Positions 15,739 through 24,451 of a DNA stretch of 38,616 nucleotides are shown in pieces. The DNA is from Paracoccus wurundjeri (lineage in GTDB: Bacteria; Pseudomonadota; Alphaproteobacteria; Rhodobacterales; Rhodobacteraceae): positions 1 to 38,616 of the forward strand of contig NZ_JAUUTZ010000037.1 of NCBI RefSeq assembly GCF_030678915.1, read 5' to 3'. Positions within the stretch are counted from its first letter, which is position 1. Every line of letters starts with the position of its first letter. Made by a program: the position numbers and the translations under genes. The notes under the pieces are model-generated. The model was not told where the DNA came from. It ran no database searches and saw nothing but the letters and a program-made list of their open reading frames with translations.

Positions 15739-16413
15739 ATGACCTTTTCGATTATCGGGCACTGCACAGACACAGGAATGTTCGGCGTGGCGATCTCGTC
15801 CTCGTCGCCTGCGGTCGCTGCGCGCTGTTCCTTCGCCCGCGCGGGTGTCGGCGCGGTCGCCACGCAGAATGTCACCGACCCGCGGCTTGGTCCGCATGCG
15901 CTGGACCTGATGGAACGAGGGGCCAGCGCCGCCGAGGCACTGGCGATCCTTGAACGCAGCGGGGCGCATATGGCATTCAGGCAGGTGCTTGCGGTCGGTC
16001 GCTCGGGTGAAAGCGCGATCTATTCCGGCACACAGGTTCTGGGCATGTGGTCCGAGGCCGAGGGCCGCGATACCGCGGCCGCAGGCAACCTGCTGGCCGA
16101 TGCCGGCATCCCCGAAGTGATGGTGCAGCATTTCGTGAACACCAAAGGCCATCTTGGCGAACGGCTTGTGGGCGCATTGCGGGCCGGGCTGGATGCGGGC
16201 GGCGAATCCGGTCCGGTGCATTCCGCGGGCCTGCTGCTGGTCGACAAGCAAAGCTGGCCATTGGCCGAGCTGCGCATCGACTGGACCGAGGATTGCCCGA
16301 TCACGGCATTGGAACAGGCCTGGGCGGTCTATCAGCCGCAGATGGACGATTATGTCACCCGTGCGCTCGATCCGCGCAATGCACCTTCATATGGCGTTCC
16401 CGGGGACGAATAG
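15739..16413 (+). CDS. DUF1028 family protein
   Basis: A 224-residue protein of the DUF1028 family, thought to have an Ntn-hydrolase-like fold. The N-terminal TFSIIGHCTDTGMFGVAISS and the following SFARAGVGAVATQNVTDPR are the standard family opening; GERLVGALRAGLDAGGESGP and the C-terminal IDWTEDCPI are also typical. No biochemical function is established to my knowledge. It lies between a RidA-family gene and an ArgE-type deacylase gene, which agrees with a role in the breakdown of an amide or N-acyl compound. Confidence 0.92.
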   Translation: MTFSIIGHCTDTGMFGVAISSSSPAVAARCSFARAGVGAVATQNVTDPRLGPHALDLMERGASAAEALAILERSGAHMAFRQVLAVGRSGESAIYSGTQVLGMWSEAEGRDTAAAGNLLADAGIPEVMVQHFVNTKGHLGERLVGALRAGLDAGGESGPVHSAGLLLVDKQSWPLAELRIDWTEDCPITALEQAWAVYQPQMDDYVTRALDPRNAPSYGVPGDE

Positions 16414-16465
16414 ATAATCTTGGCGGGCTTTCGGTATCGGGATAAAGGAGGATAGAGGTCACGCC

Positions 16466-17392
16466 ATGCCCCTCAGATTCACGCTGCGACAACTGGAATA
16501 TTTCATCGCCGTGGGCGAGGCGGGCAGCATCGCGCTGGCAGCGGAAAAGGTGAATGTCACCGCACCCTCGATGTCCTCGGCCATTGCACAGCTTGAGGCA
16601 GGGTTCGGCGTCCAGCTTTTCACCCGGCGCCATGCGCAGGGCTCGGTGCTGACCCCGACGGGTGAGCGTTTTATCGAACAGGCCCGCGTCGTGCTGGATA
16701 GCGCGGCCAAGCTTAACGATCTGGCAAATATTTATACAGGCAGTGTGCGCGGGTCCCTGCGGGTGGGTTGTTTGCGGACCTTCGTCCAGTTGATGGTGCC
16801 GCAGTTGCGCCGCAGTTTCGAGACCAGATACGCCAATGTCGATTTCAGTCAGGTCGAACTGGATCAGGCGCAAATCTTCGACGCGCTGGGTGCATCCCGG
16901 ATCGACGTGGCACTGACATATGATCTGTCGCTGTCCAGCGATATCGACTTCCAGCCGCTACGAACCTTGCCGCCCTATGTCATGGTCGATGTCGACCATC
17001 CACTGGCCGGGCGCAGCGAGGTGACCGCCGCCGATCTTGTCGATCATGACATGGTGCTTCTGGATATGCCGCATAGTTCGGATTATTTCCTGTCAATGTT
17101 CCGCGCCCTCGGGCAGCGCCCGCGCATCACGGAACGCACATCCGAGATTTCGATCCAGCGCAGTCTTGTCGCCAACGGTTTCGGCTTCGGCATCTCGAAC
17201 ATGCGCACCGTTTCCGAAGCGTCGATGGACGGCAAGCTGCTCAAGTTCATCCCGCTGCACACGCCGGTTCCGCCCCTTCAGCTTGGCATCGCCATGTCCC
17301 GGGCGGCCCATGTCTCACGCACGATTCAGGCCTTCATCGATCACTGTCACGAGGCCGCCGATGCCGATAATCTGCCCGGTCTCGCGCCATGA
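16466..17392 (+). CDS. LysR-family transcriptional regulator
   Basis: A 308-residue LysR-type regulator. The HTH covers about residues 6-66 (SIALAAEKVNVTAPSMSSAI), the effector domain starts near 93 (GSLRVGCL). The LLDMPHSSDYFLSMF stretch near residue 196 links it to the LysR at 1556. GAGGT lies 6 bases before the ATG, with a further AGGAGG 14 bases away. It overlaps the deacylase gene by 4 bases, so it is embedded near the end of the operon it presumably controls. The effector is probably the imported substrate or an intermediate. Confidence 0.93.
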   Translation: MPLRFTLRQLEYFIAVGEAGSIALAAEKVNVTAPSMSSAIAQLEAGFGVQLFTRRHAQGSVLTPTGERFIEQARVVLDSAAKLNDLANIYTGSVRGSLRVGCLRTFVQLMVPQLRRSFETRYANVDFSQVELDQAQIFDALGASRIDVALTYDLSLSSDIDFQPLRTLPPYVMVDVDHPLAGRSEVTAADLVDHDMVLLDMPHSSDYFLSMFRALGQRPRITERTSEISIQRSLVANGFGFGISNMRTVSEASMDGKLLKFIPLHTPVPPLQLGIAMSRAAHVSRTIQAFIDHCHEAADADNLPGLAP

Positions 17393-18594
17393 CGAATGAT
17401 GCTTTAGAAACCCCCGCCATCTCGGACATTCTTGCCCGGCTCATTGCTTTTCCCACGCTGTCACGGCAATCGAACCTCGCGCTTCTGGATTATGTCGAAG
17501 CACTGCTGCGGCCCGCCGGTATACGGTTCGAACGGTTTGCCAGCGACGACGGCACACGCGCCAATCTTTGGGCCAGCCTTGGCCCAGAAGGTCCCGGGGG
17601 CGTGGTGCTGTCGGGCCATTGCGACGTCGTTCCCGTCGAGGATCAGGAATGGAGCCGCGATCCCTTTACGCTGCACCATGAAGACGGCAGGTTCTACGGG
17701 CGCGGCACCGCCGACATGAAGGGTTTTCTGGCCGTCGCAATTCATGCCATGCTAAGCGCGGCCAATCGGCCCCTGCGCCTGCCGCTGCATCTGGCGATTT
17801 CCTATGACGAAGAGATCGGCTGCCTTGGCGTGCGCGGGATGCTTGACATGCGCCGCACACATCCTGCGCGGCCCGCGCTTTGCCTGATCGGAGAGCCGAC
17901 CGGCATGCGCATTGCAACCGGGCATAAGGGAAAACGCGGCCTGCGCGCCTGCTGTTTCGGGCATGAGGGGCATTCGGCCCTCGCCCCCGATGCCCTGAAC
18001 GCGCTGCATCTTGGCGCGGATTTCATTACCCGGCTGCGGACCCGCCAGACACAGCTTGAAGCCTCAGGCGCCCGCGACGAAGCCTATGACATTCCCTATT
18101 CGACGATCCATGTTGGCACCATGCATGGCGGCACCGCACTGAACATCGTGCCCGGTCGCTGTGATCTGGAATTCGAGTTGCGCAACATCGCAGCCGACGA
18201 CCCGGATGCGATCATCGCCGATATCGTCGAGGACGCCGAGGCCACCGCCGCCCCCCATCGCAACCGCTTTCCGGATGCGCGGATCGAGGTAGAGGAAGTC
18301 TCGGGCTATCCCGGCCTTGACGTCCCCGCAGACAGCCCGTCCGTGGCCCTGCTGCAATTGCTGCTTGGTCGGAAAGATCCGCCGATCAAGGTCGCTTTCG
18401 GCACGGAAGGGGGACTTTTCCACGAGACGCTTGGCCTGCCGACGCTGATATGCGGCCCCGGGCACATGGCGCAGGGGCATAAACCCGACGAATTCGTCAG
18501 CGAGACGCAGCTTGCCGAATGCGCAGAGCTCATCGCAGCCATCATAGGCGTTCTTGAAGATGGTAACGAACCGGCCCTGACCAAACCGGCCTGA
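17389..18594 (+). CDS. M20 family deacylase (ArgE-like)
   Basis: A 401-residue zinc-dependent hydrolase of the M20 family, closest in layout to N-acetylornithine deacetylase. Metal ligands and catalytic residues are seen in SGHCDVVPV (His77, Asp79), GRGTADMKG (Asp109, bridging), YDEEIGC (Glu141-Glu142), GEPTG (Glu169) and GHKPDEF (His364). The dimerisation lid domain lies at about residues 180-300 with GHEGHSA. The family acts on N-acyl amino acids and small amides. As it is coupled to a LysR regulator at the end of an ABC import operon, a catabolic role is more likely than arginine synthesis; hence no gene name is given. Confidence 0.93.
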   Translation: MTNDALETPAISDILARLIAFPTLSRQSNLALLDYVEALLRPAGIRFERFASDDGTRANLWASLGPEGPGGVVLSGHCDVVPVEDQEWSRDPFTLHHEDGRFYGRGTADMKGFLAVAIHAMLSAANRPLRLPLHLAISYDEEIGCLGVRGMLDMRRTHPARPALCLIGEPTGMRIATGHKGKRGLRACCFGHEGHSALAPDALNALHLGADFITRLRTRQTQLEASGARDEAYDIPYSTIHVGTMHGGTALNIVPGRCDLEFELRNIAADDPDAIIADIVEDAEATAAPHRNRFPDARIEVEEVSGYPGLDVPADSPSVALLQLLLGRKDPPIKVAFGTEGGLFHETLGLPTLICGPGHMAQGHKPDEFVSETQLAECAELIAAIIGVLEDGNEPALTKPA

Positions 18595-18870
18595 TCGCGT
18601 CATCGATCCGCATCGGAAAGCTGACAGAGTCCTTTGCCGTGCAAAGCGGGCATGAAACTTTGCCGGTATGAGCCGCTCTTGATACGCGAATACCCGTCCA
18701 ACGCATTGTATCGGCGTTTCGCGGGCGACGGCGCTGCCTGCACATGCCCGAAAATTGCACGAGGATCATGCAGCCGATAAAGTTTCAAAGCAGGCGAACA
18801 TGATTGCCCTTGCAGCTTCGGTGCCGGTTAGACAACCGTAAGCGCATGCCGCCCTGTTACGGAAACCGGA

Positions 18871-19608
18871 ATGAGTCTGGACAACCCCGCCTCTGCAAAA
18901 AGACCATCTCCCTTCAAACGTATGATCCTGCCGGAATACCGGGATGTCCCTCTTGCCGGTGCCACTCTCTTTGATCTGGTGAAATTCTGCGGAAGCGACA
19001 GGCGCATTGACTATACGACGGCCAATGGCAATCGGATTACATGCGCGGACATTGCACATATAGCTTCGATGAAGCGCACCCGGATTTATTTCAGCGGCAA
19101 GAATAACAGCATTCACCTGGACAGGCTTTCTGGTATTTCCCGACTTGATATCGCCTGCGTCGGCACGTCTACCGTAAGGATAGGCAGAACCGATATCGTG
19201 CGCGGGGCCACAGTCATGGCGGCACATCGGGCCGATATCGCCATCGGTTCCGGATGCATGCTCTCTCGTGACATCATGCTTTACGCGTCAGGCGCCCACG
19301 GGCTTTACAATTCATCCGACGGTGAACGGCGAGGTTCCGCGAATATTCAGATCGGTGACAAGGTGTGGGTCGGACAGGGCTCACGCATTCTGGCTGGCGC
19401 GCAGGTTGGCCCCGGATCGGTCATCGGCTCCTATAGCGTATTGCCCGGAAAAATTCCGAACAACTGTGCGGCAGCCGGAAACCCCTGCCGCGTCACGACG
19501 CGAGACGTTTTCTGGACCAAGGAAGCAATCTCGGGAAACTATTTCCTGCATCTTGAGCAGTCCGGAAATCCAATTCCTGCAATTGCCCGACTGACCGAGG
19601 TCAGCTAA
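18871..19608 (+). CDS. Hexapeptide-repeat acyltransferase (sugar O-acyltransferase-like)
   Basis: A 245-residue protein with a left-handed beta-helix in the middle and C-terminal part. Repeated (I/V)G-type hexapeptides run from about residue 100 to 205, for example GRTDIVRGATVMAAHRADIA, and QIGDKVWVGQGSRILAGAQV with VGPGSVIGSYSVLPG. The last stretch, NCAAAGNPCRV, is the usual end of acetyltransferase beta-helices (AGNPAKV). A catalytic His is probable in ASGAHGLYN. It faces the pyruvyltransferase gene convergently, which suggests O-acylation of a surface polysaccharide. The first 95 residues match nothing I recognise. Confidence 0.85.
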   Translation: MSLDNPASAKRPSPFKRMILPEYRDVPLAGATLFDLVKFCGSDRRIDYTTANGNRITCADIAHIASMKRTRIYFSGKNNSIHLDRLSGISRLDIACVGTSTVRIGRTDIVRGATVMAAHRADIAIGSGCMLSRDIMLYASGAHGLYNSSDGERRGSANIQIGDKVWVGQGSRILAGAQVGPGSVIGSYSVLPGKIPNNCAAAGNPCRVTTRDVFWTKEAISGNYFLHLEQSGNPIPAIARLTEVS

Positions 19609-19616
19609 CGCATCGG

Positions 19617-19645
19617 ATGCCGGCTCCGGGCGACAGGACCGGCAT
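19617..19645. terminator. Candidate bidirectional terminator
   Basis: ATGCCGG (19617-19623) pairs with CCGGCAT (19639-19645) around a 15-base loop, in the 79-base gap between two convergent genes. A short T run follows on the + strand. It would serve the acyltransferase and, on the other strand, the long fusion gene. Confidence 0.45.
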
Positions 19646-19687
19646 ATTTCACAAGCCAATCCGGTGCATCTGGCAGGTCTGCCCCGC

Positions 19688-22600
19688 TTATGCATTCTCT
19701 GCTGTACGTATAGCTGATCCGGGCTTCTGCATCTCTGGCAATAGCGGTTCCAGGTCGGTCAGGCTTAGTTCTTGCGTGAATAGCTTTCGTTTAATCCAGC
19801 GCAGCAAGGGTTGAATCTCTGCCACTTCATTTTTCTTGTGCCCGTTTGCTTGCATCGGGATCAAAGCTGATAGCAGGGTATTATAAACCGCATCAGGCTG
19901 TTTTTTCCGGGCAGCCGTGACGGCCTGCAACAAACTGCGTGACGCGCGCATGCGCCGGTTGAACCTGTGCAGATCATCGCATTCTTGCCAGAAGCGAAGG
20001 CTGTTCGACCTGACCCGTTCGCGCAGAACCTGTACCAGCATATCCGCCGCCGAGACTTCCTTTTCAATTCTTGTCCGGCATTCGGGTATCGTCAGGCCGG
20101 AAAAGTTGCGGCTCATCCAGAGGCGGAATTTCAATGCATTCAGCTTATGATTGACCCCGCCGCTTTGCGAACGAACGACCAACGTGATCGGCGCCTCTTT
20201 CATTGTCAGATCGCCAGCGGCAATGCCCTCGCGGATAATTCGCTCGGCCAAGGGGCTGCGCGTGACGACGACGCTGTTACCCATGCCGTCGCGATTATAT
20301 TCCGGGATCCATGCGTCCCCCAGTGAAATATCCGCCAATTCAGTCAGGACATCGGTGCAAAAATCACAGGCCTTGTTCTTGAACAGGCCCGAACCCCACA
20401 TGTCGCCAAGCCGCCGCATCCGCACCTTGTGAGAGGTTGATTTGGCGTCCCTCGCACTGAAAAAATAATCGTTCGCCTCTCCCTCCGGATTCTTGACCCG
20501 GTATTGCGGCTGTCTGTAGTCGCCCTTTATGCCGGCGCTTCCCGCCAGAAAATCGGTATAATACCTGCTTTTCAATCCACCGCAGATGATCCCCACCAGG
20601 AAGGGAATTTTTTCGCGCAACTCGGGATGATAATGCTGTTTCAGCCGGATCGCCTTGATGAAGCAGGCAACCCCGGAAACACCGACCCGCCCCTTGCTCT
20701 GCTCTATGATCGAAAACAGTTCGGCCATCGTCACCGGGAAATAACGTGTCTTCGAGATGGACTTGATGTCATTCTCGTCGCGCAGGATTTGGTAACGGTA
20801 GCCATGTTCGGCATCACCGCCGACGACGAACAGGTAGTCGAGTTCCTTTCGGCGAAGCAACTGATCGAACACATATGTCGCAAGCCCGCCGGAAGAGGAG
20901 GTCGGACGGAACTCGTTGCTATAGCCAATATAACTGTTCTCAAAATACCCGCCCTGAGGATGCGAATTCGCCGCGCCGGCGTGAAATATCCGGCCCAGGG
21001 CATCCTCGTCCCTGACCACCGCTTCGGGGGCAGGATTGAAGGGGCAAACTCTGACAGTTTTGGCGGGAATGCTTTTATCTGTCGCTCTGGGTGCCAGGAA
21101 CCCATCCTTGTTCCAGGCCATGGCCAGACCGCCCTGCGACTCTGAAACGCAAACGCCACAGCCGGTGCAGAGAACATTCAATGGATTGCTACTGTTGCCG
21201 GAAGGGGTTCGAGTGGATTTTGCAGCAATCTTTTTGCCTGCGGATTCCATCGGCCCGGTTGCGGCCGGGGCAGGATCCGTCCGCGGCTTTCTTCCCGATT
21301 TCGGCGGCTCTGGTTTGTCATCGGGGGAGAGGCCAAGAGCATCGCGCAAGAACGCGATCGAATTCTGCCGAAGGCGATCAAGCCGAAGATTGACCGCGAT
21401 CCAGTCGATGGGTTGCAGCAATCGTCCCATATCCGCCTGGCTGGCATCCGCAACCAGCCGATCCTCAAGCCCGAACATCTTCAGGATCGAGGTGAACCGC
21501 GCGATGCCTCTTTGTGGATTGGCGAAGGCGATAAACGGTTTGTTAAAGAGGATCGAGAAGGCGACACCATGGAAGGAATCCGTGAAGATGAAATCGGCCT
21601 GATAAAAAGCAGACAGCCATCCCTCAACCGACTTGTCTCGCGCCGCACTGTCCGAGATCGCGGACTGACCGCTGGCGGAAAAGATCTTCATGGAGAGCCG
21701 ACCCGAGATTGATCTCATCAGGTGCAGCTTTTCGGGATTTGGGTCCAGAATATAGCTGGTGATCCGCCGGCCCGGCATCGTGGTGATGCGATCCGAGAAT
21801 AGCTTCCGATACCGTTCCGGTGTCAGCAAAAGCGTGGGGTCCAGCACATGCTTGGCCTTAACGCCCAAATGTTCCCGGCATAAATCGACGGCAGCATCTT
21901 CCCTGACCGAGACGGCATCGAACTGTTTGATAAGATGCGCCGCCCTCTGCGCCTGCTCGTCGCTGTATTCCCAGCTGCTGGCGCCAAAAGAGGCAGCGTA
22001 GCTGATCCGCCGGATGCCGTTTTTTTCATCTGCCAGATATTCGTGGAAATAATCCAGCAGCAGCCCGCGCGCATATTTCGGCCGCCAGACCTGATCGCTT
22101 CCCGCGACCACCGCGTCAAAATCGTAATCGGCAATATGTTTCCTGAGTTGCGCAGATGTACGGAAAGTACGTGTGATCGGGAGGATGTTCTTTTCGATGA
22201 ATGAGCGGTTTTCGCAAACAGATTCGATATTGATCTTATTCGTGATCGGCGAAGCGTCTTCTTGCATATTACCGGAAGTCCCCGCTTCTCCGCGACCCGT
22301 CCCGGCATACCGCCTGTTGATCAATACCGGATCGCAACCAAGATCGCGCAGAGTCTGCATCAGGGCATAAGCCTGCAGGTTACCGCCGTAATTTTTGCTT
22401 AGCGGAAGCGTAAGGACACCGACTTTTTTGACATTCGCATGTTCACGGGGCCGTGCAGATGTATCTTGAGCGGATCGTTCAGCTTCACCCGCGCGATAAA
22501 TGTCAATTCGGGAAATCAGATCAGATATTTTTGCCACCGTCGTGGCAATCGCATCGTCAGGCGCAACATCAAGGACAAGCGCATTTTTCTTTTTTCCATC

Positions 22601-22849
22601 TTCGGTAACTGAAAATGCCGGTTGTTGCTTGCCCCTTTGCACCACCTCAACCGAAAATTTGCCATCATGTGACTGCATGAAGTTAAAGCCAAAATGGATC
22701 TGCTTATACACGAAATCCACGACAAGACATTGCTTCTGAAACACCCAAACCCGTCTGACGAATTGGCTTAGGGCGTTACTGTCCAAAGCTTTGGCAACAG
22801 AGATGTTCAGTTGCTTCGCCATGGCAGGTGTCATTTCGGCGTAGCCCAT
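19688..22849 (-). CDS. Polysaccharide pyruvyltransferase / FrhB-like iron-sulfur fusion
   Basis: A 1053-residue three-part protein. Residues 1-120 are unrecognised. Residues 141-505 are a polysaccharide pyruvyltransferase domain (VGVLTLPLSKNYGGNLQAYA, GSDQVWRP, TDSFHGVAFS), expected to transfer pyruvate from phosphoenolpyruvate to a sugar as a ketal. A Pro/Lys/Ser-rich linker (505-555) leads to a ferredoxin-like CTGCGVC (Cys561, 564, 567) with Cys602 in VCP, then a coenzyme F420 hydrogenase beta-subunit-type domain (about 650-900; SSSGGLATYV, GVSGVACF, ICGGLKS, CDFC at 828-831). In many bacteria the two halves are separate neighbouring genes in polysaccharide clusters. The start follows AAGGA with 7-base spacing. 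It lies 46 bases after the GT61 gene in an apparent operon with galU. Confidence 0.9.
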   Translation of the reverse strand: MGYAEMTPAMAKQLNISVAKALDSNALSQFVRRVWVFQKQCLVVDFVYKQIHFGFNFMQSHDGKFSVEVVQRGKQQPAFSVTEDGKKKNALVLDVAPDDAIATTVAKISDLISRIDIYRAGEAERSAQDTSARPREHANVKKVGVLTLPLSKNYGGNLQAYALMQTLRDLGCDPVLINRRYAGTGRGEAGTSGNMQEDASPITNKINIESVCENRSFIEKNILPITRTFRTSAQLRKHIADYDFDAVVAGSDQVWRPKYARGLLLDYFHEYLADEKNGIRRISYAASFGASSWEYSDEQAQRAAHLIKQFDAVSVREDAAVDLCREHLGVKAKHVLDPTLLLTPERYRKLFSDRITTMPGRRITSYILDPNPEKLHLMRSISGRLSMKIFSASGQSAISDSAARDKSVEGWLSAFYQADFIFTDSFHGVAFSILFNKPFIAFANPQRGIARFTSILKMFGLEDRLVADASQADMGRLLQPIDWIAVNLRLDRLRQNSIAFLRDALGLSPDDKPEPPKSGRKPRTDPAPAATGPMESAGKKIAAKSTRTPSGNSSNPLNVLCTGCGVCVSESQGGLAMAWNKDGFLAPRATDKSIPAKTVRVCPFNPAPEAVVRDEDALGRIFHAGAANSHPQGGYFENSYIGYSNEFRPTSSSGGLATYVFDQLLRRKELDYLFVVGGDAEHGYRYQILRDENDIKSISKTRYFPVTMAELFSIIEQSKGRVGVSGVACFIKAIRLKQHYHPELREKIPFLVGIICGGLKSRYYTDFLAGSAGIKGDYRQPQYRVKNPEGEANDYFFSARDAKSTSHKVRMRRLGDMWGSGLFKNKACDFCTDVLTELADISLGDAWIPEYNRDGMGNSVVVTRSPLAERIIREGIAAGDLTMKEAPITLVVRSQSGGVNHKLNALKFRLWMSRNFSGLTIPECRTRIEKEVSAADMLVQVLRERVRSNSLRFWQECDDLHRFNRRMRASRSLLQAVTAARKKQPDAVYNTLLSALIPMQANGHKKNEVAEIQPLLRWIKRKLFTQELSLTDLEPLLPEMQKPGSAIRTAENA

Positions 22850-22895
22850 CCCGGTTTCCTTATGACTTGGTTATGCGATTATCGGATTGTCGCAG

Positions 22896-24290
22896 TCAGA
22901 TCGCCTTGACCTGTCTCTGCCTGCCCCGCGAGGGCGCATGATCCGCACGGGTCACGGCTTCTTTTGCGATAGCTATTACACGATCAATCGCATTCCGGCC
23001 AAATTTGACTCCGCGATGCCCCGCCGACATCTTAGGCACCTTGGCAAGATCATCGACCCCCGGAATATCCGCGAATACGGTGTCATAGCGGCAACGTGAT
23101 ACATGCGCACATTTCAGAAAATCACCCCAGCGGTGCAATTGCGTCTGCCGGGTGCCGATTTCGACAACCGTCGCGCCCGGCTTTGCATAGATCATGTTCG
23201 TCAATCCCGCCCCATGCGGAGCGATAACGACATCGGCGCCGTTCATCGCCGAAATCTGTTCAAGCGGGGAAAGCAATTCGAACGCAATTTGTTCAAAACC
23301 AAGGGCGCCAAGCTCCTCAAGCAAAGGTTCATGACCCTCAATTCCGCGCGCACGCGCCTCTCCACCTTCATCTCTTCCCATCCAGATAAGCTTCGGCATA
23401 GGAGCAGTCTTGGCAGTCTGGATTTGCGCCAGCCCTGCCTCGCGCAGCAATCGCAAACTCATGTCATAAGAGAGCATTTCCATTTTCTTGTACCGGCCGG
23501 GATTGCGAATAATATCCGACCAGCGCGGGTCAAGGTCGGGATCGCTCAGCACTTTTTCTACTGACATGTCATCGGCACAATAAAGTAGATGCCGATGGCT
23601 ATAAACCGAACGAACTCTGTCGTAATGTTTTGGCCTGTGTTCAAAGCGAACACGGTCCGCAAGACCGGGAAACACCGAGTCGATAAACCGTTTCACAAAA
23701 TCCTTTATCTCACTTTTCTGCGGCAGATGGAGCGTGATCGGGACGGTTGTGCCATCCGAGACATAATGCGCCAGCGAACCAAGTGTCTCGGTAGAAAAAT
23801 GGTAATAGTTGAAACCGTTCTTCAGTTCGATGGCTATATCTAGCTTCCCGGTAATCCCGTCGTCACAAGTTGAAATCCGCGCGGGGCCGTTGGCATGGCA
23901 TCGTTCAAGAGCCCGATGATATCGTTTAAGCCGCCACGGCTCGGGATTCTTGGCCTCGAATTTGGTACGCACGCGGCGGCCCGACGCGCCATTCAGCCAG
24001 AAGCGATCCGATATCTGTGCAAGACCATTGGCGAAGCGGGCATCTTCAAGCACAACAGTCGACGTGCGTATTTCCATTGCGCCATCCGGAAGGCCGCGCG
24101 ATTCCAGATTTATTTTCCTTTTCTGCTTGGCGCGCATTGCCGGATTATCGCTTTCAGCAAACATACGGATTTTCGCCGCTTCAGCAGGACGGATGATCCA
24201 GTCGGGATGTTGGCCTATATAGGAAAGCCCATCATGAATGGTAGGCAAATGAAGGACATCTACAGGAGGGCGTCGAAGATTAATGGCCAT
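22896..24290 (-). CDS. Glycosyltransferase family 61 protein
   Basis: A 464-residue probable glycosyltransferase of the GT61/DUF563 type. The decisive segment is MNGADVVIAPHGAGLTNMIY followed by AKPGATVVEIG, in the C-terminal half, the nucleotide-sugar-binding signature of the family. Upstream, NGFNYYHFSTETLGSLAHYV is the usual NYYHF(L/W)-type motif. There is no signal or membrane segment, so it acts in the cytoplasm or at the inner membrane face. No good ribosome site precedes the ATG at 24290. It lies between galU and the pyruvyltransferase fusion, all on one strand, pointing to a surface polysaccharide. Confidence 0.88.
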   Translation of the reverse strand: MAINLRRPPVDVLHLPTIHDGLSYIGQHPDWIIRPAEAAKIRMFAESDNPAMRAKQKRKINLESRGLPDGAMEIRTSTVVLEDARFANGLAQISDRFWLNGASGRRVRTKFEAKNPEPWRLKRYHRALERCHANGPARISTCDDGITGKLDIAIELKNGFNYYHFSTETLGSLAHYVSDGTTVPITLHLPQKSEIKDFVKRFIDSVFPGLADRVRFEHRPKHYDRVRSVYSHRHLLYCADDMSVEKVLSDPDLDPRWSDIIRNPGRYKKMEMLSYDMSLRLLREAGLAQIQTAKTAPMPKLIWMGRDEGGEARARGIEGHEPLLEELGALGFEQIAFELLSPLEQISAMNGADVVIAPHGAGLTNMIYAKPGATVVEIGTRQTQLHRWGDFLKCAHVSRCRYDTVFADIPGVDDLAKVPKMSAGHRGVKFGRNAIDRVIAIAKEAVTRADHAPSRGRQRQVKAI

Positions 24291-24451
24291 AATGTTTCTA
24301 AGTCAGATTTCTCATTTCTTGATGTCGGAACTGGTTTATAAGATCAGTCGGCCCACCGGCGTGCCGGGGACATCACGGCGATCATCCCGATATGCGATAA
24401 CCGGGTCAGAAGATTGATCGCGCAGCGCGATTTTCCTGGACACAGCCCCAT

